A stretch of DNA of 64,000 nt, taken from Natronorubrum bangense. GTDB lineage: Archaea > Halobacteriota > Halobacteria > Halobacteriales > Natrialbaceae. The stretch covers positions 930,001 through 994,000 of the forward strand of contig NZ_CP031305.1 of the NCBI RefSeq assembly GCF_004799645.1, written 5' to 3'. Of this stretch, positions 25,540-33,020 are shown piece by piece. The notes beneath the pieces are model-generated. The model was not told the DNA's origin. It did no database searches and saw only the letters and a list, made by a program, of their open reading frames with translations. A program made the position numbers and the translations under genes. Each line of letters begins with the position of its first letter. Within the stretch, counting starts at the first letter, position 1.

Positions 25540-26145
25540 ATGGAGTCCGATCCCCGCATCCGGATCGCAGAGCCAGGCGACGCAGACGCAGTTCGGGAGA
25601 TCTACGCCCCGTTTTGTGACTCGACGGCAGTCACCTTCGAGGAAACCCCACCGACCGAGACCGAGCTGGCCGAGCGCATCGACTCGACGCTCGAGCGCTA
25701 TCCCTGGCTTGTCTGTGAACACGCTGGCGAGGTCGTCGGCTACGCCTATGCGGGGCCACTGCGGAAGCGTCGCGCATACGAGTGGGTCGTCGAACTCTCC
25801 GTCTACGTCGCCGACGGTGTCCGCCAGTCGGGTGTTGGCCAGGCGCTGTACGCGTCGTTGTTTGCGATCCTCGAGCGACAGGGATACTGCGATGCCTACA
25901 CTGTGACGACACTGCCGAACCCCGCGACAGTCCGGTTCCACGAACGGCTCGGCTTCGAGCGCGTCGCCGACTTTCCCGCGATGGGGTACACCCAGAACGC
26001 GTGGCACGACGTCGCCTGGTGGCGACGGCCGATCGCCGAAAAAGAAGCCGCTCCAGACCGGCCGACGCCGTTATCGGCGGTGCGCGAGTCGCCCGATTGG
26101 GACGCGCTGGTTCAGACAGGGATGGATCACCTCGAGTTGTCGTAG
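25540..26145 (+). CDS. GNAT N-acetyltransferase (phosphinothricin/arsinothricin acetyltransferase-like)
   Basis: A 201-residue acetyltransferase starting MESDPRIRIAEPGDADAV. The family marks are REIYAPFCDSTAVTFEETPP (PAT/ArsN1 type), ELSVYVADGVRQSGVGQALY containing the acetyl-CoA loop (RxxGxG/A pattern as RQSGVGQ), and TLPNPATVRFHERLGFERV followed by GYTQNAWHDVAWWRRP, which is characteristic of PAT and ArsN. Known members acetylate phosphinothricin, methionine sulfoximine or arsinothricin; which one applies here is unknown. About 25 residues at the C-terminus are an extra tail. The upstream in-frame extension is rejected because it is not protein-like. Confidence 0.85.
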   Translation: MESDPRIRIAEPGDADAVREIYAPFCDSTAVTFEETPPTETELAERIDSTLERYPWLVCEHAGEVVGYAYAGPLRKRRAYEWVVELSVYVADGVRQSGVGQALYASLFAILERQGYCDAYTVTTLPNPATVRFHERLGFERVADFPAMGYTQNAWHDVAWWRRPIAEKEAAPDRPTPLSAVRESPDWDALVQTGMDHLELS

Positions 26146-26234
26146 TTGGTTCTCACGGCGTGTACAGCGCCGACTACCTGGCGTCTGTTCGCCCGACCGA
26201 AGCCACTTAGTGGCTCAGTTCCGCTGGTCTGTAC

Positions 26235-26903
26235 ATGAATCCCGCGACCTACGGAACCTACCTCGTCACGCAGGCGTCGGTGTCTGCGGGCCGAGAGACG
26301 ACTGAGATCGTCGAGGCGGCGCTCGACGGCGGTATCGACGTCGTCCAGCTTCGAGAGAAGAAGACGACCGCGCAGCGGCGGTACGAACTCGGCCTCGAGG
26401 TGCGTGAGATAACTGCTGGTGCGGATGTGGACCTGATCGTCAACGACCGTGTCGACATCGCACAGGCGATCGACGCCGATGGCGTCCATCTGGGCCAGTC
26501 GGATCTCCCGGTCGCGGTCGCACGCGAGTTGCTCGGCCCCGAGGCAGTGATCGGCTGTTCGGCGTCGACGGTCGACGAAGCCAGACGGGCAGAAGCCGAC
26601 GGCGCGGACTACCTCGGTGTCGGGACTGTCTACGGCACGACCTCGAAGGAGGTCGATGCGTACAAAGACGGCGTCGGTCCCGAACGGATCGCCGAAATCA
26701 CCGACGCAGTGTCGATCCCAGTCGTCGGTATTGGCGGGATAACGGCCGCAAATGCCGGCTCGGTCGTCGATGCCGGCGCGGTCGGCGTGGCCGTCATCTC
26801 CGAGATTACCGCCGCTGAGGACCCCTGCGCGGCGACCGAATCGCTCGCGGCGGCCGTCGAAACTGCGAAGGCCATGGGAGACACACCCCCACACGATGGC
26901 TAG
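26235..26903 (+). CDS. thiE: Thiamine-phosphate synthase
   Basis: A 222-residue TIM-barrel enzyme that joins HMP-pyrophosphate and thiazole phosphate to give thiamine phosphate. The conserved segments are GTYLVTQ at strand 1, IDVVQLREKKTTAQRR (the xQxRxK pyrophosphate/Mg site), DLIVNDRVDIAQAIDADGVHLGQSDL split over two motifs, GCSASTVDEA and DYLGVGTVYGTTSKE, then VVGIGGITAANAGSVVDAGA binding the phosphate. Its last 8 bases overlap the start of thiM, so the pair is translationally coupled. ThiE plus ThiM indicates a thiazole salvage branch; the HMP branch genes are not in the window. Confidence 0.96.
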   Translation: MNPATYGTYLVTQASVSAGRETTEIVEAALDGGIDVVQLREKKTTAQRRYELGLEVREITAGADVDLIVNDRVDIAQAIDADGVHLGQSDLPVAVARELLGPEAVIGCSASTVDEARRAEADGADYLGVGTVYGTTSKEVDAYKDGVGPERIAEITDAVSIPVVGIGGITAANAGSVVDAGAVGVAVISEITAAEDPCAATESLAAAVETAKAMGDTPPHDG

Positions 26904-27735
26904 CTCGCTTCCAGCCGCTGTCTCCGGTGGCGACCTCGCGTCGTCGCTCGAGGCGATCGGTGAGACGACGCCGCTCGTCCAGCATCTGACCAACACCGTG
27001 ACGATGAACGACGTCGCGAATCTAACCCTCCACTGGGATGCGCTCCCGGTGATGGCCGACTCGCCCGGCGATGCGGGCGAGATGGCTGCCGGTGCGGCCG
27101 CCCTCCTGTTTAACACCGGGCAGGTCCCCGAGGGAAAAGTCGAGGCCATGCACGACGCTGGGTCGACCGCGGCCGACCGTGACATCCCGATCGTGCTCGA
27201 TCCCGTCGGCGTCGGCGCAACGCCGACCCGAAAATCGGTCGCCGAAGCCTTACTCGAGGAACTCGAGTTTTCGATCATCAAAGGCAACTACGGCGAAATC
27301 AGCGCGCTCGCGGGTGTCGAAGCCGAAGTACGCGGCGTCGAATCCGTCGGCGAGTACGACGAGATCGAAGACGCGGCCCAGTCGCTTGCGGACGCGACCG
27401 GCGCGACGGTCGTCGCAAGCGGTGTCGAAGACGTCGTCGCGAACGCCGACGAGGCGGCTCGCATCACGGCTGGCCACGAACGACTCTCCGAGGTCGTCGG
27501 GACTGGTTGTATGCTCGGCGCGACGCTGGCCACGTTTCGTGGCGCGCTCGAGGACCCCGTGACGGCTGCCGTCCACGGCACACTTGCGTTCGGGATCGCC
27601 GGGGAGCGCGCAGCCGAACTCGACCACAATGGGCCGGAAAGCTACCGGACGAACTTCCACGACACCGTTGCTGGACTCACGCCCGAAACCGTTTCCGAAC
27701 TCGATCTCGAGGACCGAATCGAACGCGTCGCCTGA
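26896..27735 (+). CDS. thiM: Hydroxyethylthiazole kinase
   Basis: A 279-residue ribokinase-fold kinase that phosphorylates 5-(2-hydroxyethyl)-4-methylthiazole for use by ThiE. Signatures are PLVQHLTNTVTMNDVANLTL (substrate loop), MADSPGDAGEMAAGAAALL, IPIVLDPVGVGATPTRKSV and, at the active site, VVGTGCMLGATLATF with the catalytic Cys/Asp-equivalent region. The start at 26896 (MASSLPAAVSGG) overlaps thiE by 8 bp. The very long upstream frame is only the overlapping reading of thiE and is discarded. No riboswitch-like leader was recognised upstream of thiE. Confidence 0.95.
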   Translation: MASSLPAAVSGGDLASSLEAIGETTPLVQHLTNTVTMNDVANLTLHWDALPVMADSPGDAGEMAAGAAALLFNTGQVPEGKVEAMHDAGSTAADRDIPIVLDPVGVGATPTRKSVAEALLEELEFSIIKGNYGEISALAGVEAEVRGVESVGEYDEIEDAAQSLADATGATVVASGVEDVVANADEAARITAGHERLSEVVGTGCMLGATLATFRGALEDPVTAAVHGTLAFGIAGERAAELDHNGPESYRTNFHDTVAGLTPETVSELDLEDRIERVA

Positions 27736-27810
27736 TCGCTCCCACGCTGTCTCGACTTCCCGGTCACGACCGATGAAACCGTTTTGTCGACCACTGCCGA
27801 ACGGTAGCAT

Positions 27811-28083
27811 ATGATGCGAGAAGAACTCACAGCTGCTGCCGAAACGCTGCAGGATGCAGACGACGCCGCGACGGACGACGACGTCCGTGAGCGGCTCGAG
27901 AACCAATCGCACGCGTTCGCGGAGCTGGCCGAAGCCGCTCGCGGTCCGGACCACGGCACACTCGCTCGGCACGAACATATCCTCACCGAGGTCGCGGCCG
28001 ATGCTGATAGTGATGTCACAACCCACGTCGAAGACGCCCTCGAGTCGATCCGTGCGTTCCGCGAAACAGTCGAGGGCGTGTAA
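27811..28083 (+). CDS. Small acidic conserved haloarchaeal protein
   Basis: A 90-residue helical protein (MMREELTAAAETLQDADDAA; the second Met at 27814 is an equally good start). The segments REELTAAAETLQDA and LENQSHAFAELAEAARGPDH, plus the C-terminal LESIRAFRETVEGV, suggest a two- to three-helix bundle. I recall similar short proteins across haloarchaea but cannot name a function. It lies 75 bp after thiM in the same direction and its stop is 15 bp from the convergent rubrerythrin-like gene. Confidence 0.72.
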   Translation: MMREELTAAAETLQDADDAATDDDVRERLENQSHAFAELAEAARGPDHGTLARHEHILTEVAADADSDVTTHVEDALESIRAFRETVEGV

Positions 28084-28098
28084 CGACTCGAGCGGGGA

Positions 28099-28734
28099 TC
28101 AGCAGACGGGTTTTGGATTTGCGCCCATCGCCTCGAGGTTTGCGACGTACTCGTCGTAGGCGGCCTCGATCGCGCCGGTTGCTGCCCTCTGGGCGCGTTC
28201 GTCGTCGTCGGCACTGTCACAGACGTCCTCGAGAAGCTCCCCTGCCCGCTCGAGTTGGTCGTCTAACTCCGCGCCGAACTCGCGAAAGACGCCCGCGGTC
28301 TGAGGGTCGGCGTCGCCGACGAAGTAGCCGACCACCTGCTCTTTCGAGCGCTTGCTCGCGAGGATACGGCCGATAAGCGCGCCGGCGCGTTCAACAGTCG
28401 ACTCGAGGCCACGCAGATACTCGTGAAGGTCGGGGATCTCGCCCGGTTCGTAGTCCTCGACATCAAGGTAGTCGATGACGGTCTCATAGTGGGCTCGTTC
28501 CTCTGCAGCCGTGGTGTCGAAGACGTCGCGGGCCGCCTCGTCTTCCTCACTATCGGCCCACGCTTCGAACGTCTGCCAGGCCGCGTGTTCGGCGTCGGCC
28601 GTCGCACGAAGGACTGGTTCGGTGTCGATATCGCCACCAGTGTCGGCATACAGCGACTTCGAGGACCCCAATCGTGAGAGTTCGGTCTGGTTGTCCTCAC
28701 GTACCGCCTCAATGAACGTTTCGGAATCGGTCAT
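28099..28734 (-). CDS. Rubrerythrin-like (ferritin-fold) protein
   Basis: A 211-residue helical protein. ADAEHAAWQTFEAWADSEED and TTAAEERAHYETVIDYLDVE give two ExxH pairs of the sort that build a di-iron site in rubrerythrins. No C-terminal rubredoxin Cys4 domain is present; only a final Cys exists. Related haloarchaeal proteins are annotated as rubrerythrin family. Likely roles are peroxide reduction or iron handling, but some metal ligands in the C-terminal half are not obvious, so it could be a non-enzymatic descendant. The upstream 250 bp hold a palindrome and a tandem imperfect repeat. Confidence 0.78.
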   Translation of the reverse strand: MTDSETFIEAVREDNQTELSRLGSSKSLYADTGGDIDTEPVLRATADAEHAAWQTFEAWADSEEDEAARDVFDTTAAEERAHYETVIDYLDVEDYEPGEIPDLHEYLRGLESTVERAGALIGRILASKRSKEQVVGYFVGDADPQTAGVFREFGAELDDQLERAGELLEDVCDSADDDERAQRAATGAIEAAYDEYVANLEAMGANPKPVC

Positions 28735-28831
28735 GGCGACTTTTTCGGCCGGACTCGAGTTAGGTCTGTCGCGCTGGGCGCTGTCGTGCGGGCGGAGAAC
28801 GGGGTAGTGGTCGCCCCTGTCAGCCGTTCTG

Positions 28832-28845
28832 CAACGAAATTTCGT
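28832..28845. promoter_or_regulatory. Perfect 14-bp palindrome AACGAAATTTCGTT
   Basis: AACGAAATTTCGTT is a perfect palindrome about 100 bp upstream of the rubrerythrin-like start and about 140 bp downstream of the sulfurtransferase stop. Its symmetry fits a dimeric repressor site, but no regulator is assigned and the position is far from the start codon. Confidence 0.35.
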
Positions 28846-28847
28846 TC

Positions 28848-28980
28848 TTTTCAGTCGTCACCCTCGCCTTGCTCTACGGCTCACTCCGCTCGCTGTTTCG
28901 CCTCGAGGTCGACTCCTTTCAGTTGTCGCCCTCGCCTTACTCGCGGGCTACGCCCGCTCGCTTTTTCGAGGCCTCGGTCG
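28848..28980. repeat. Two-unit imperfect tandem repeat (about 65 bp each)
   Basis: Unit 1 (28848-28908) and unit 2 (28916-28980) share TTTCAG-TGTC-CCCTCGCCTT blocks, then C-rich text with CGCTCGCT, then TTTCG and CGAGG/CTCGGTCG. Identity is high in blocks and broken by a few short indels. It lies just after the tssA-type sulfurtransferase stop. Origin unknown. Confidence 0.55.
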
Positions 28981-28986
28981 CTTTGC

Positions 28987-29850
28987 TCACTCGGCCTCGC
29001 CTGTCTCTATCGGTGCGTTGACAAGATTGCCCCATTCGGTCCAGGATCCGTCGTAGTTGACCGTGTCTTCGTAGCCGAGCAGTTCGTGCAGGGCAAACCA
29101 GGCAACAGACGAGCGCTCGCCGATACGGCAGTAGGCAACGGTCGTCTCGTCGCCGTCGATACCTTCTTCGGCGTAAAGCTCCCCGAGCTCGTCACGATCT
29201 TTGAACGTTCCGTCATCGTCGGTGACAGCGGCCCACGAGATGTTCTTCGCACCGGGGATGTGGCCGCCGCGCTGGGCGGTCTCCTGGAGGCCTGGCGGCG
29301 CAAGGATCTCGCCGCGGAACTCTTCGGGGGAGCGAACGTCGACGAGTGGGACGCCACGGTCGATCGCCTTTTCGACGTCTTCGCGGTAGGCACGGATGCT
29401 CTCGCGTGGCCCGGCGGCGTCGTACTCGACAGCCGAGAACTCGGGTTCCTCGTCAGTCGTTGGGTAGTCGTGCTCGAGCCAGTACTCGCGGCCGCCGTCG
29501 AGGAGATACACCTCGTCGTGGCCGTAGTATTTGAACTGCCAGTAGGTGTAGGCGGCGAACCAGTTTGCGTTATCACCGTAGAGGACGACCGTCGAATCCT
29601 CGCTGATGCCGTGACTGCCGAGCAGGTCCTCGAAGTCGTCTTTGGTCAGGACGTCTCGAGTGGTCTGGTCTTGCAGTTGGGTTTCCCAGTTGAACCCGAT
29701 CGCGCCGGGGGCGTGGGCCTCCTCGTAGGCTTCCGTATCGACGTCGACTTCGACGAGTCGATACGCCGGATCGTCGGCCTGGAACTCCTCGAGGTGGTCC
29801 TCGACCCAGTCGGCGGTGACGAGTACGTCATTGGCGTAGTTTGTTGCCAT
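28987..29850 (-). CDS. tssA: Thiosulfate sulfurtransferase (tandem rhodanese), active
   Basis: A 287-residue protein with two rhodanese domains, N-terminal structural (about 5-125) and C-terminal catalytic (about 150-275). The active-site loop is VAYCRIGERSSVAWF, with the persulfide-forming Cys followed by the six-residue RIGERS loop typical of thiosulfate:cyanide sulfurtransferases. CRxGxR and GGHIPGAKNISW are other hallmarks. The start MATNYANDVLVTADW is used; the longer frame is unlikely. It moves sulfane sulfur from thiosulfate to thiol acceptors. It is divergent from a second rhodanese gene 283 bp away. Confidence 0.93.
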   Translation of the reverse strand: MATNYANDVLVTADWVEDHLEEFQADDPAYRLVEVDVDTEAYEEAHAPGAIGFNWETQLQDQTTRDVLTKDDFEDLLGSHGISEDSTVVLYGDNANWFAAYTYWQFKYYGHDEVYLLDGGREYWLEHDYPTTDEEPEFSAVEYDAAGPRESIRAYREDVEKAIDRGVPLVDVRSPEEFRGEILAPPGLQETAQRGGHIPGAKNISWAAVTDDDGTFKDRDELGELYAEEGIDGDETTVAYCRIGERSSVAWFALHELLGYEDTVNYDGSWTEWGNLVNAPIETGEAE

Positions 29851-30132
29851 ACATAATCCAACGGCTGCCAGGGTCATAGTGGCACCCCAACCGGACAATT
29901 CGGACGCCGGTCAACCGTGGCGGAGACTGTTGCCGCTACTTCGAACGGCCCGAATAGACGCGATTTGAGACCGGCCGTTCCTGCCAGCGACCGATCCGTC
30001 TCATCTCACGGTGAACCTGTCTGTGCCCCAACAACTCCCGTTGAAGCGGATTATGTTGCCGGAAGCTCGGTACCCAGGGGAGTGGTGCCGGGACCGGTGT
30101 GTTCTCAGGGCTGGCTCTCGAATCAGCCGCCA

Positions 30133-30936
30133 ATGGATGAATCCGTCGTCGTTGCTCCTGACTGGCTCGCGACACGCCTCGAGGATCCCCAAATCCGCAT
30201 CGTCGACGTCAGAGACGCCTGGGAGTACGAGGGCATCGGGCACGTTCCCGGTGCTGTAAGCATCCCCTTCGACAGCTATCGCGACGAAAGCGACGTCGAC
30301 CGCGGAACGCTTCCCGGTGCCGATGCGTTCGCAGCGTTGCTCTCCGAGGCCGGCATCTCCCCCGACGACACGATCGTCGCCTACGACGACACCCACGGCG
30401 TTTTCGCCGCTCGCTTCGTGCTCACAGCGCTCGAGTACGGCCACGACGACGTGCGACTGCTCGACGGCGACTACAGCGCTTGGAACCGCGCGTACGAGAC
30501 GACGAGCGACGTTCCTGAGATCGAGCCGACGGGCTACGAAGCCGAGCCACTCTCTCGCGAGGAGAGCCCGCTGGTCGACCTCGAGACCGTCGAAGACGCC
30601 CTCGAGCGCGATGCGCTGTTCGTCGACACGCGCGATACCCACGAGTTCGAGGAGGCCCGCCTGCCCGGGGCGGTCCGGTTCGACTGGCGGGAGGCCGTCG
30701 ACGACGAGACACGCCGACTGAAGTCCGAGGCCGACCTCGAGGCACTCCTCGACGAGCACGGCATCACGCCCGACCGCGAAATCGTCCTCTACTGTAACAC
30801 TGCCCGCCGAATCAGCCACACCTACGTCGTTCTCCAGGCGCTCGGCTACGAAACTGTCGCCTTCTACGAAGGAAGTCTGACGGAGTGGCTGGCACACGAC
30901 GGCACGATCGAAACCGGACCGGTTGTTGACGAGTGA
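30133..30936 (+). CDS. tssB: Sulfurtransferase, second tandem-rhodanese paralogue
   Basis: A 267-residue two-domain rhodanese beginning MDESVVVAPDWLATRLEDP. Domain 1 contains RIVDVRDAWEYEGIGHVPGA, and domain 2 contains ALFVDTRDTHEFEEARLPGA with the catalytic loop LYCNTARRISHTYV (Cys then NTARRI). The loop differs from the first paralogue (RIGERS), suggesting a different acceptor or mercaptopyruvate preference; that is inference. The ATG at 30133 is chosen over the frame start at 29917 because the extra 72 residues are not protein-like. The tssB symbol follows the Halobacterium naming of such pairs and is tentative. Confidence 0.88.
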   Translation: MDESVVVAPDWLATRLEDPQIRIVDVRDAWEYEGIGHVPGAVSIPFDSYRDESDVDRGTLPGADAFAALLSEAGISPDDTIVAYDDTHGVFAARFVLTALEYGHDDVRLLDGDYSAWNRAYETTSDVPEIEPTGYEAEPLSREESPLVDLETVEDALERDALFVDTRDTHEFEEARLPGAVRFDWREAVDDETRRLKSEADLEALLDEHGITPDREIVLYCNTARRISHTYVVLQALGYETVAFYEGSLTEWLAHDGTIETGPVVDE

Positions 30937-30945
30937 GCGGCCAAC

Positions 30946-31167
30946 TCAGAGCCAGTCGTCGCCCGAATCGTCGTCCGTCGCTTCTCTGTACGACTCGACC
31001 GCCGCGGCGAGGTTTTCGAGGGCCGCTTCGGGCGTCTGTCCCTGACTCGAGACCCCGGTTATCTCGTCGTCGGCGATGTAGAGGCCGTGGTCGTTTTCCC
31101 GCATCGTCACGTCCGCGTCCTCGAGCGCGTCGTACTCGCTTGGATCGGCGTCTGCGTCGGCAGTCAT
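30946..31167 (-). CDS. HicB-family antitoxin-like small protein (orphan)
   Basis: A 73-residue protein with the partial RNase-H-like HicB fold: VTMRENDHGLYIADDEITGV, then GQTPEAALENLAAAVESYRE, the usual 'G-T-EAL-NL--A-E-Y' pattern. HicB antitoxins pair with a HicA mRNA-cleaving toxin, but no HicA-like gene is on either side: the rhodanese is downstream and a 340-bp gap lies upstream. Many haloarchaeal genomes carry solo HicB-like genes, so this may be a domesticated regulator. The stop lies 9 bp from the convergent rhodanese stop. Confidence 0.8.
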   Translation of the reverse strand: MTADADADPSEYDALEDADVTMRENDHGLYIADDEITGVSSQGQTPEAALENLAAAVESYREATDDDSGDDWL

Positions 31168-31316
31168 ACGGAGACGTTGTCACGGTCGGTTGAAATACGC
31201 TCCGACGCATCGACAAACTCCACAGCCTCCAACCAGTTCGCTCGCTCGGCTTTGAACTGTGGCTCACGGTTCGTTCGTACAGCCAGCGCACAGGCCCGGT
31301 GAGGTGTCGATATATG

Positions 31317-31392
31317 GTAGCCACTGCAAGTCAGTGCACACCTGATCGCACAGCCGTCGTGCGGTCAGTGTGTAAATCGTTGCAGTTGTTAC
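31317..31392 (+). repeat. Near-palindromic intergenic repeat, copy B (76 bp)
   Basis: It starts GTAGCCACTGCAAGTCAGTG and ends TTGCAGTTGTTAC. The left arm GTAGCCACTGCAA and the reverse complement of the right arm GTAACAACTGCAA agree at 10 of 13 positions, and the centre forms a stem CTGATCGCAC/GTGCGGTCAG around AGCCGTC. It matches copies A and C along the whole length. Confidence 0.85.
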
Positions 31393-31470
31393 TATAGCGT
31401 AGCCATCACAGCATCTTCGAGAACCACCCCACAACCCGGTCGCCGGCTCGAGGATGCGAGATGACCAGTA

Positions 31471-31486
31471 GAAAAAGCCTTTAACG
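31471..31486 (+). promoter_or_regulatory. BRE/TATA of srp54
   Basis: GAAAAAGC (BRE-like) then CTTTAACG, centred about 27 bp upstream of the srp54 ATG at 31510; fits a leaderless transcript. Confidence 0.55.
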
Positions 31487-31509
31487 ACGTCATCCCGTAT
31501 ATTGGCCAA

Positions 31510-32901
31510 ATGGTACTCGACGATCTCGGCAGTTCTCTGCGGGGCACTTTAGATAAACTCCGCGGGAAGTCACGCATCAGCGAGGAAGACATCGAGGAGA
31601 TCGTCAAGGAGATCCAGCGCTCCTTGCTTTCGGCCGACGTCGATGTCTCGCTCGTGATGGAGCTGTCGGACAACATCAAAGAACGCGCACTCGAGGAAGA
31701 ACCGCCAGCCGGCACGCCGGCGCGGGATTTCGTCCTCCGAATCGTCTACGAAGAACTGGTCGGGCTCATCGGTGAGTCGACCGAGTTGCCACTCGAGGAA
31801 CAGACGATCCTCCTCGCAGGACTACAGGGGTCCGGGAAAACCACGTCCGCCGCGAAGATGGCCTGGTGGTTCTCGACGAAGGGGCTGCGCCCCGCCGTGA
31901 TCCAGACGGACACGTTCCGACCCGGTGCCTACGAGCAGGCCCAGCAGATGGCCGGCCGTGCTGAAGTCGACTACTACGGCAACCCCGACAGCGAGGACCC
32001 CGTCGAAATCGCTCGGAAAGGCCTCGAGGAGACCAGCGAAGCCGACGTTCATATCGTGGACACGGCGGGTCGCCACGCACTCGAGGACGATCTCATCGAC
32101 GAGATCGAGCAGATCGAAGGCGTCGTCGAACCCGACACCTCGTTGCTCGTCCTCGACGCAGCGATCGGGCAGGGTGCCAAAGAGCAGGCGAGCCAGTTCG
32201 ACGAGTCGATCGGCATCGACGGCGTCGTCATCACCAAACTGGACGGGACCGCGAAAGGTGGTGGCGCGCTGACGGCCGTCGACCAGACCGACTCGTCGAT
32301 CGCGTTCCTCGGGACCGGTGAGGAGGTCCAAGACATCGAACGCTTCGAGCCTGACGGCTTCATCTCCCGGCTGCTGGGGATGGGCGATCTCGGCCAGCTC
32401 GCAGAGCGCGTCGAGCGCGCGATGGAGCAGACCCAGGTCGAAGACGACGACTGGGAGCCCGAGGACATGCTCCAGGGCCAGTTCACCCTCAATGACATGC
32501 AAAAGCAGATGGAGGCGATGAACAATATGGGGCCGCTCGATCAGGTGATGGATATGATCCCCGGCTTCGGCGGCGGGATCAAAGATCAGCTCCCCGACGA
32601 CGCGATGGACGTCACTCAGGATCGAATGCGCACCTTTAGCGTCATCATGGACTCGATGACCGACACCGAAAAGGAGTATCCGAAAGCTATCGGCGCGAGT
32701 CAGATCGAACGCATCGCCCGTGGCTCGGGCACCAGCGAGGAGAAAGTCCGGGAACTGCTCGAGCAGTACAAGATGATGGAGAAGACGATCAAGCAGTTCC
32801 AGGGGATGGGCTCCGAACAGGAGATGCAGCGGATGATGAAACAGATGCAACAGCAAGGCGGCGGCGGTGGCGGCGGCATGGGCGGGATGGGGCCGTTCTA
32901 G
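31510..32901 (+). CDS. srp54: Signal recognition particle GTPase SRP54
   Basis: A 463-residue protein that binds signal sequences emerging from the ribosome, with 7S RNA, and docks with FtsY. The N domain is about residues 1-95. The G domain has [18 protein letters not shown] (G1), [19 protein letters not shown] (G3), [13 protein letters not shown] (G4/G5), and the M domain runs from about 300. The M domain is methionine-rich ([19 protein letters not shown], then [18 protein letters not shown]) and shows the RNA-binding helix-turn-helix [20 protein letters not shown]. The C-terminal tail is a Met/Gln/Gly-rich low-complexity stretch ending GMGGMGPF. FtsY is not in the window. Confidence 0.97.
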   Translation: MVLDDLGSSLRGTLDKLRGKSRISEEDIEEIVKEIQRSLLSADVDVSLVMELSDNIKERALEEEPPAGTPARDFVLRIVYEELVGLIGESTELPLEEQTILLAGLQGSGKTTSAAKMAWWFSTKGLRPAVIQTDTFRPGAYEQAQQMAGRAEVDYYGNPDSEDPVEIARKGLEETSEADVHIVDTAGRHALEDDLIDEIEQIEGVVEPDTSLLVLDAAIGQGAKEQASQFDESIGIDGVVITKLDGTAKGGGALTAVDQTDSSIAFLGTGEEVQDIERFEPDGFISRLLGMGDLGQLAERVERAMEQTQVEDDDWEPEDMLQGQFTLNDMQKQMEAMNNMGPLDQVMDMIPGFGGGIKDQLPDDAMDVTQDRMRTFSVIMDSMTDTEKEYPKAIGASQIERIARGSGTSEEKVRELLEQYKMMEKTIKQFQGMGSEQEMQRMMKQMQQQGGGGGGGMGGMGPF

Positions 32902-32989
32902 GATCCCACGTTCTGGCTTTCCTCGGTCTGTGTTCGGTTACAGGACGATACAGACTCGTTTGAGCATTCTTGACGGCTGCCACTACGTT

Positions 32990-33009
32990 CATACGTTTCT
33001 AGACGTATG
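32990..33009. promoter_or_regulatory. 7-bp inverted repeat just upstream of the lipoprotein gene
   Basis: CATACGT-TTCTAG-ACGTATG is a perfect inverted repeat with a self-complementary-like 6-bp spacer, ending 11 bp before the ATG at 33021. It could be an operator; as RNA it would be a small hairpin at the extreme 5' end. Confidence 0.4.
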
Positions 33010-33020
33010 CTCGAGTATCA

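Larger units (their letters stand above)
31168..31509. other. Intergenic region between hicB-like gene and srp54
   Basis: A 342-bp divergent intergenic region. It holds the near-palindromic repeat copy B (31317-31392) and the srp54 promoter (31471-31486). Frames in it are short and not protein-like. I see no RNA gene. Confidence 0.6.

Noticed and set aside
26752..26895. Longer N-terminus of thiM
   Set aside because: These 48 codons are the overlapping reading of thiE; the family start and the 8-bp overlap support 26896.
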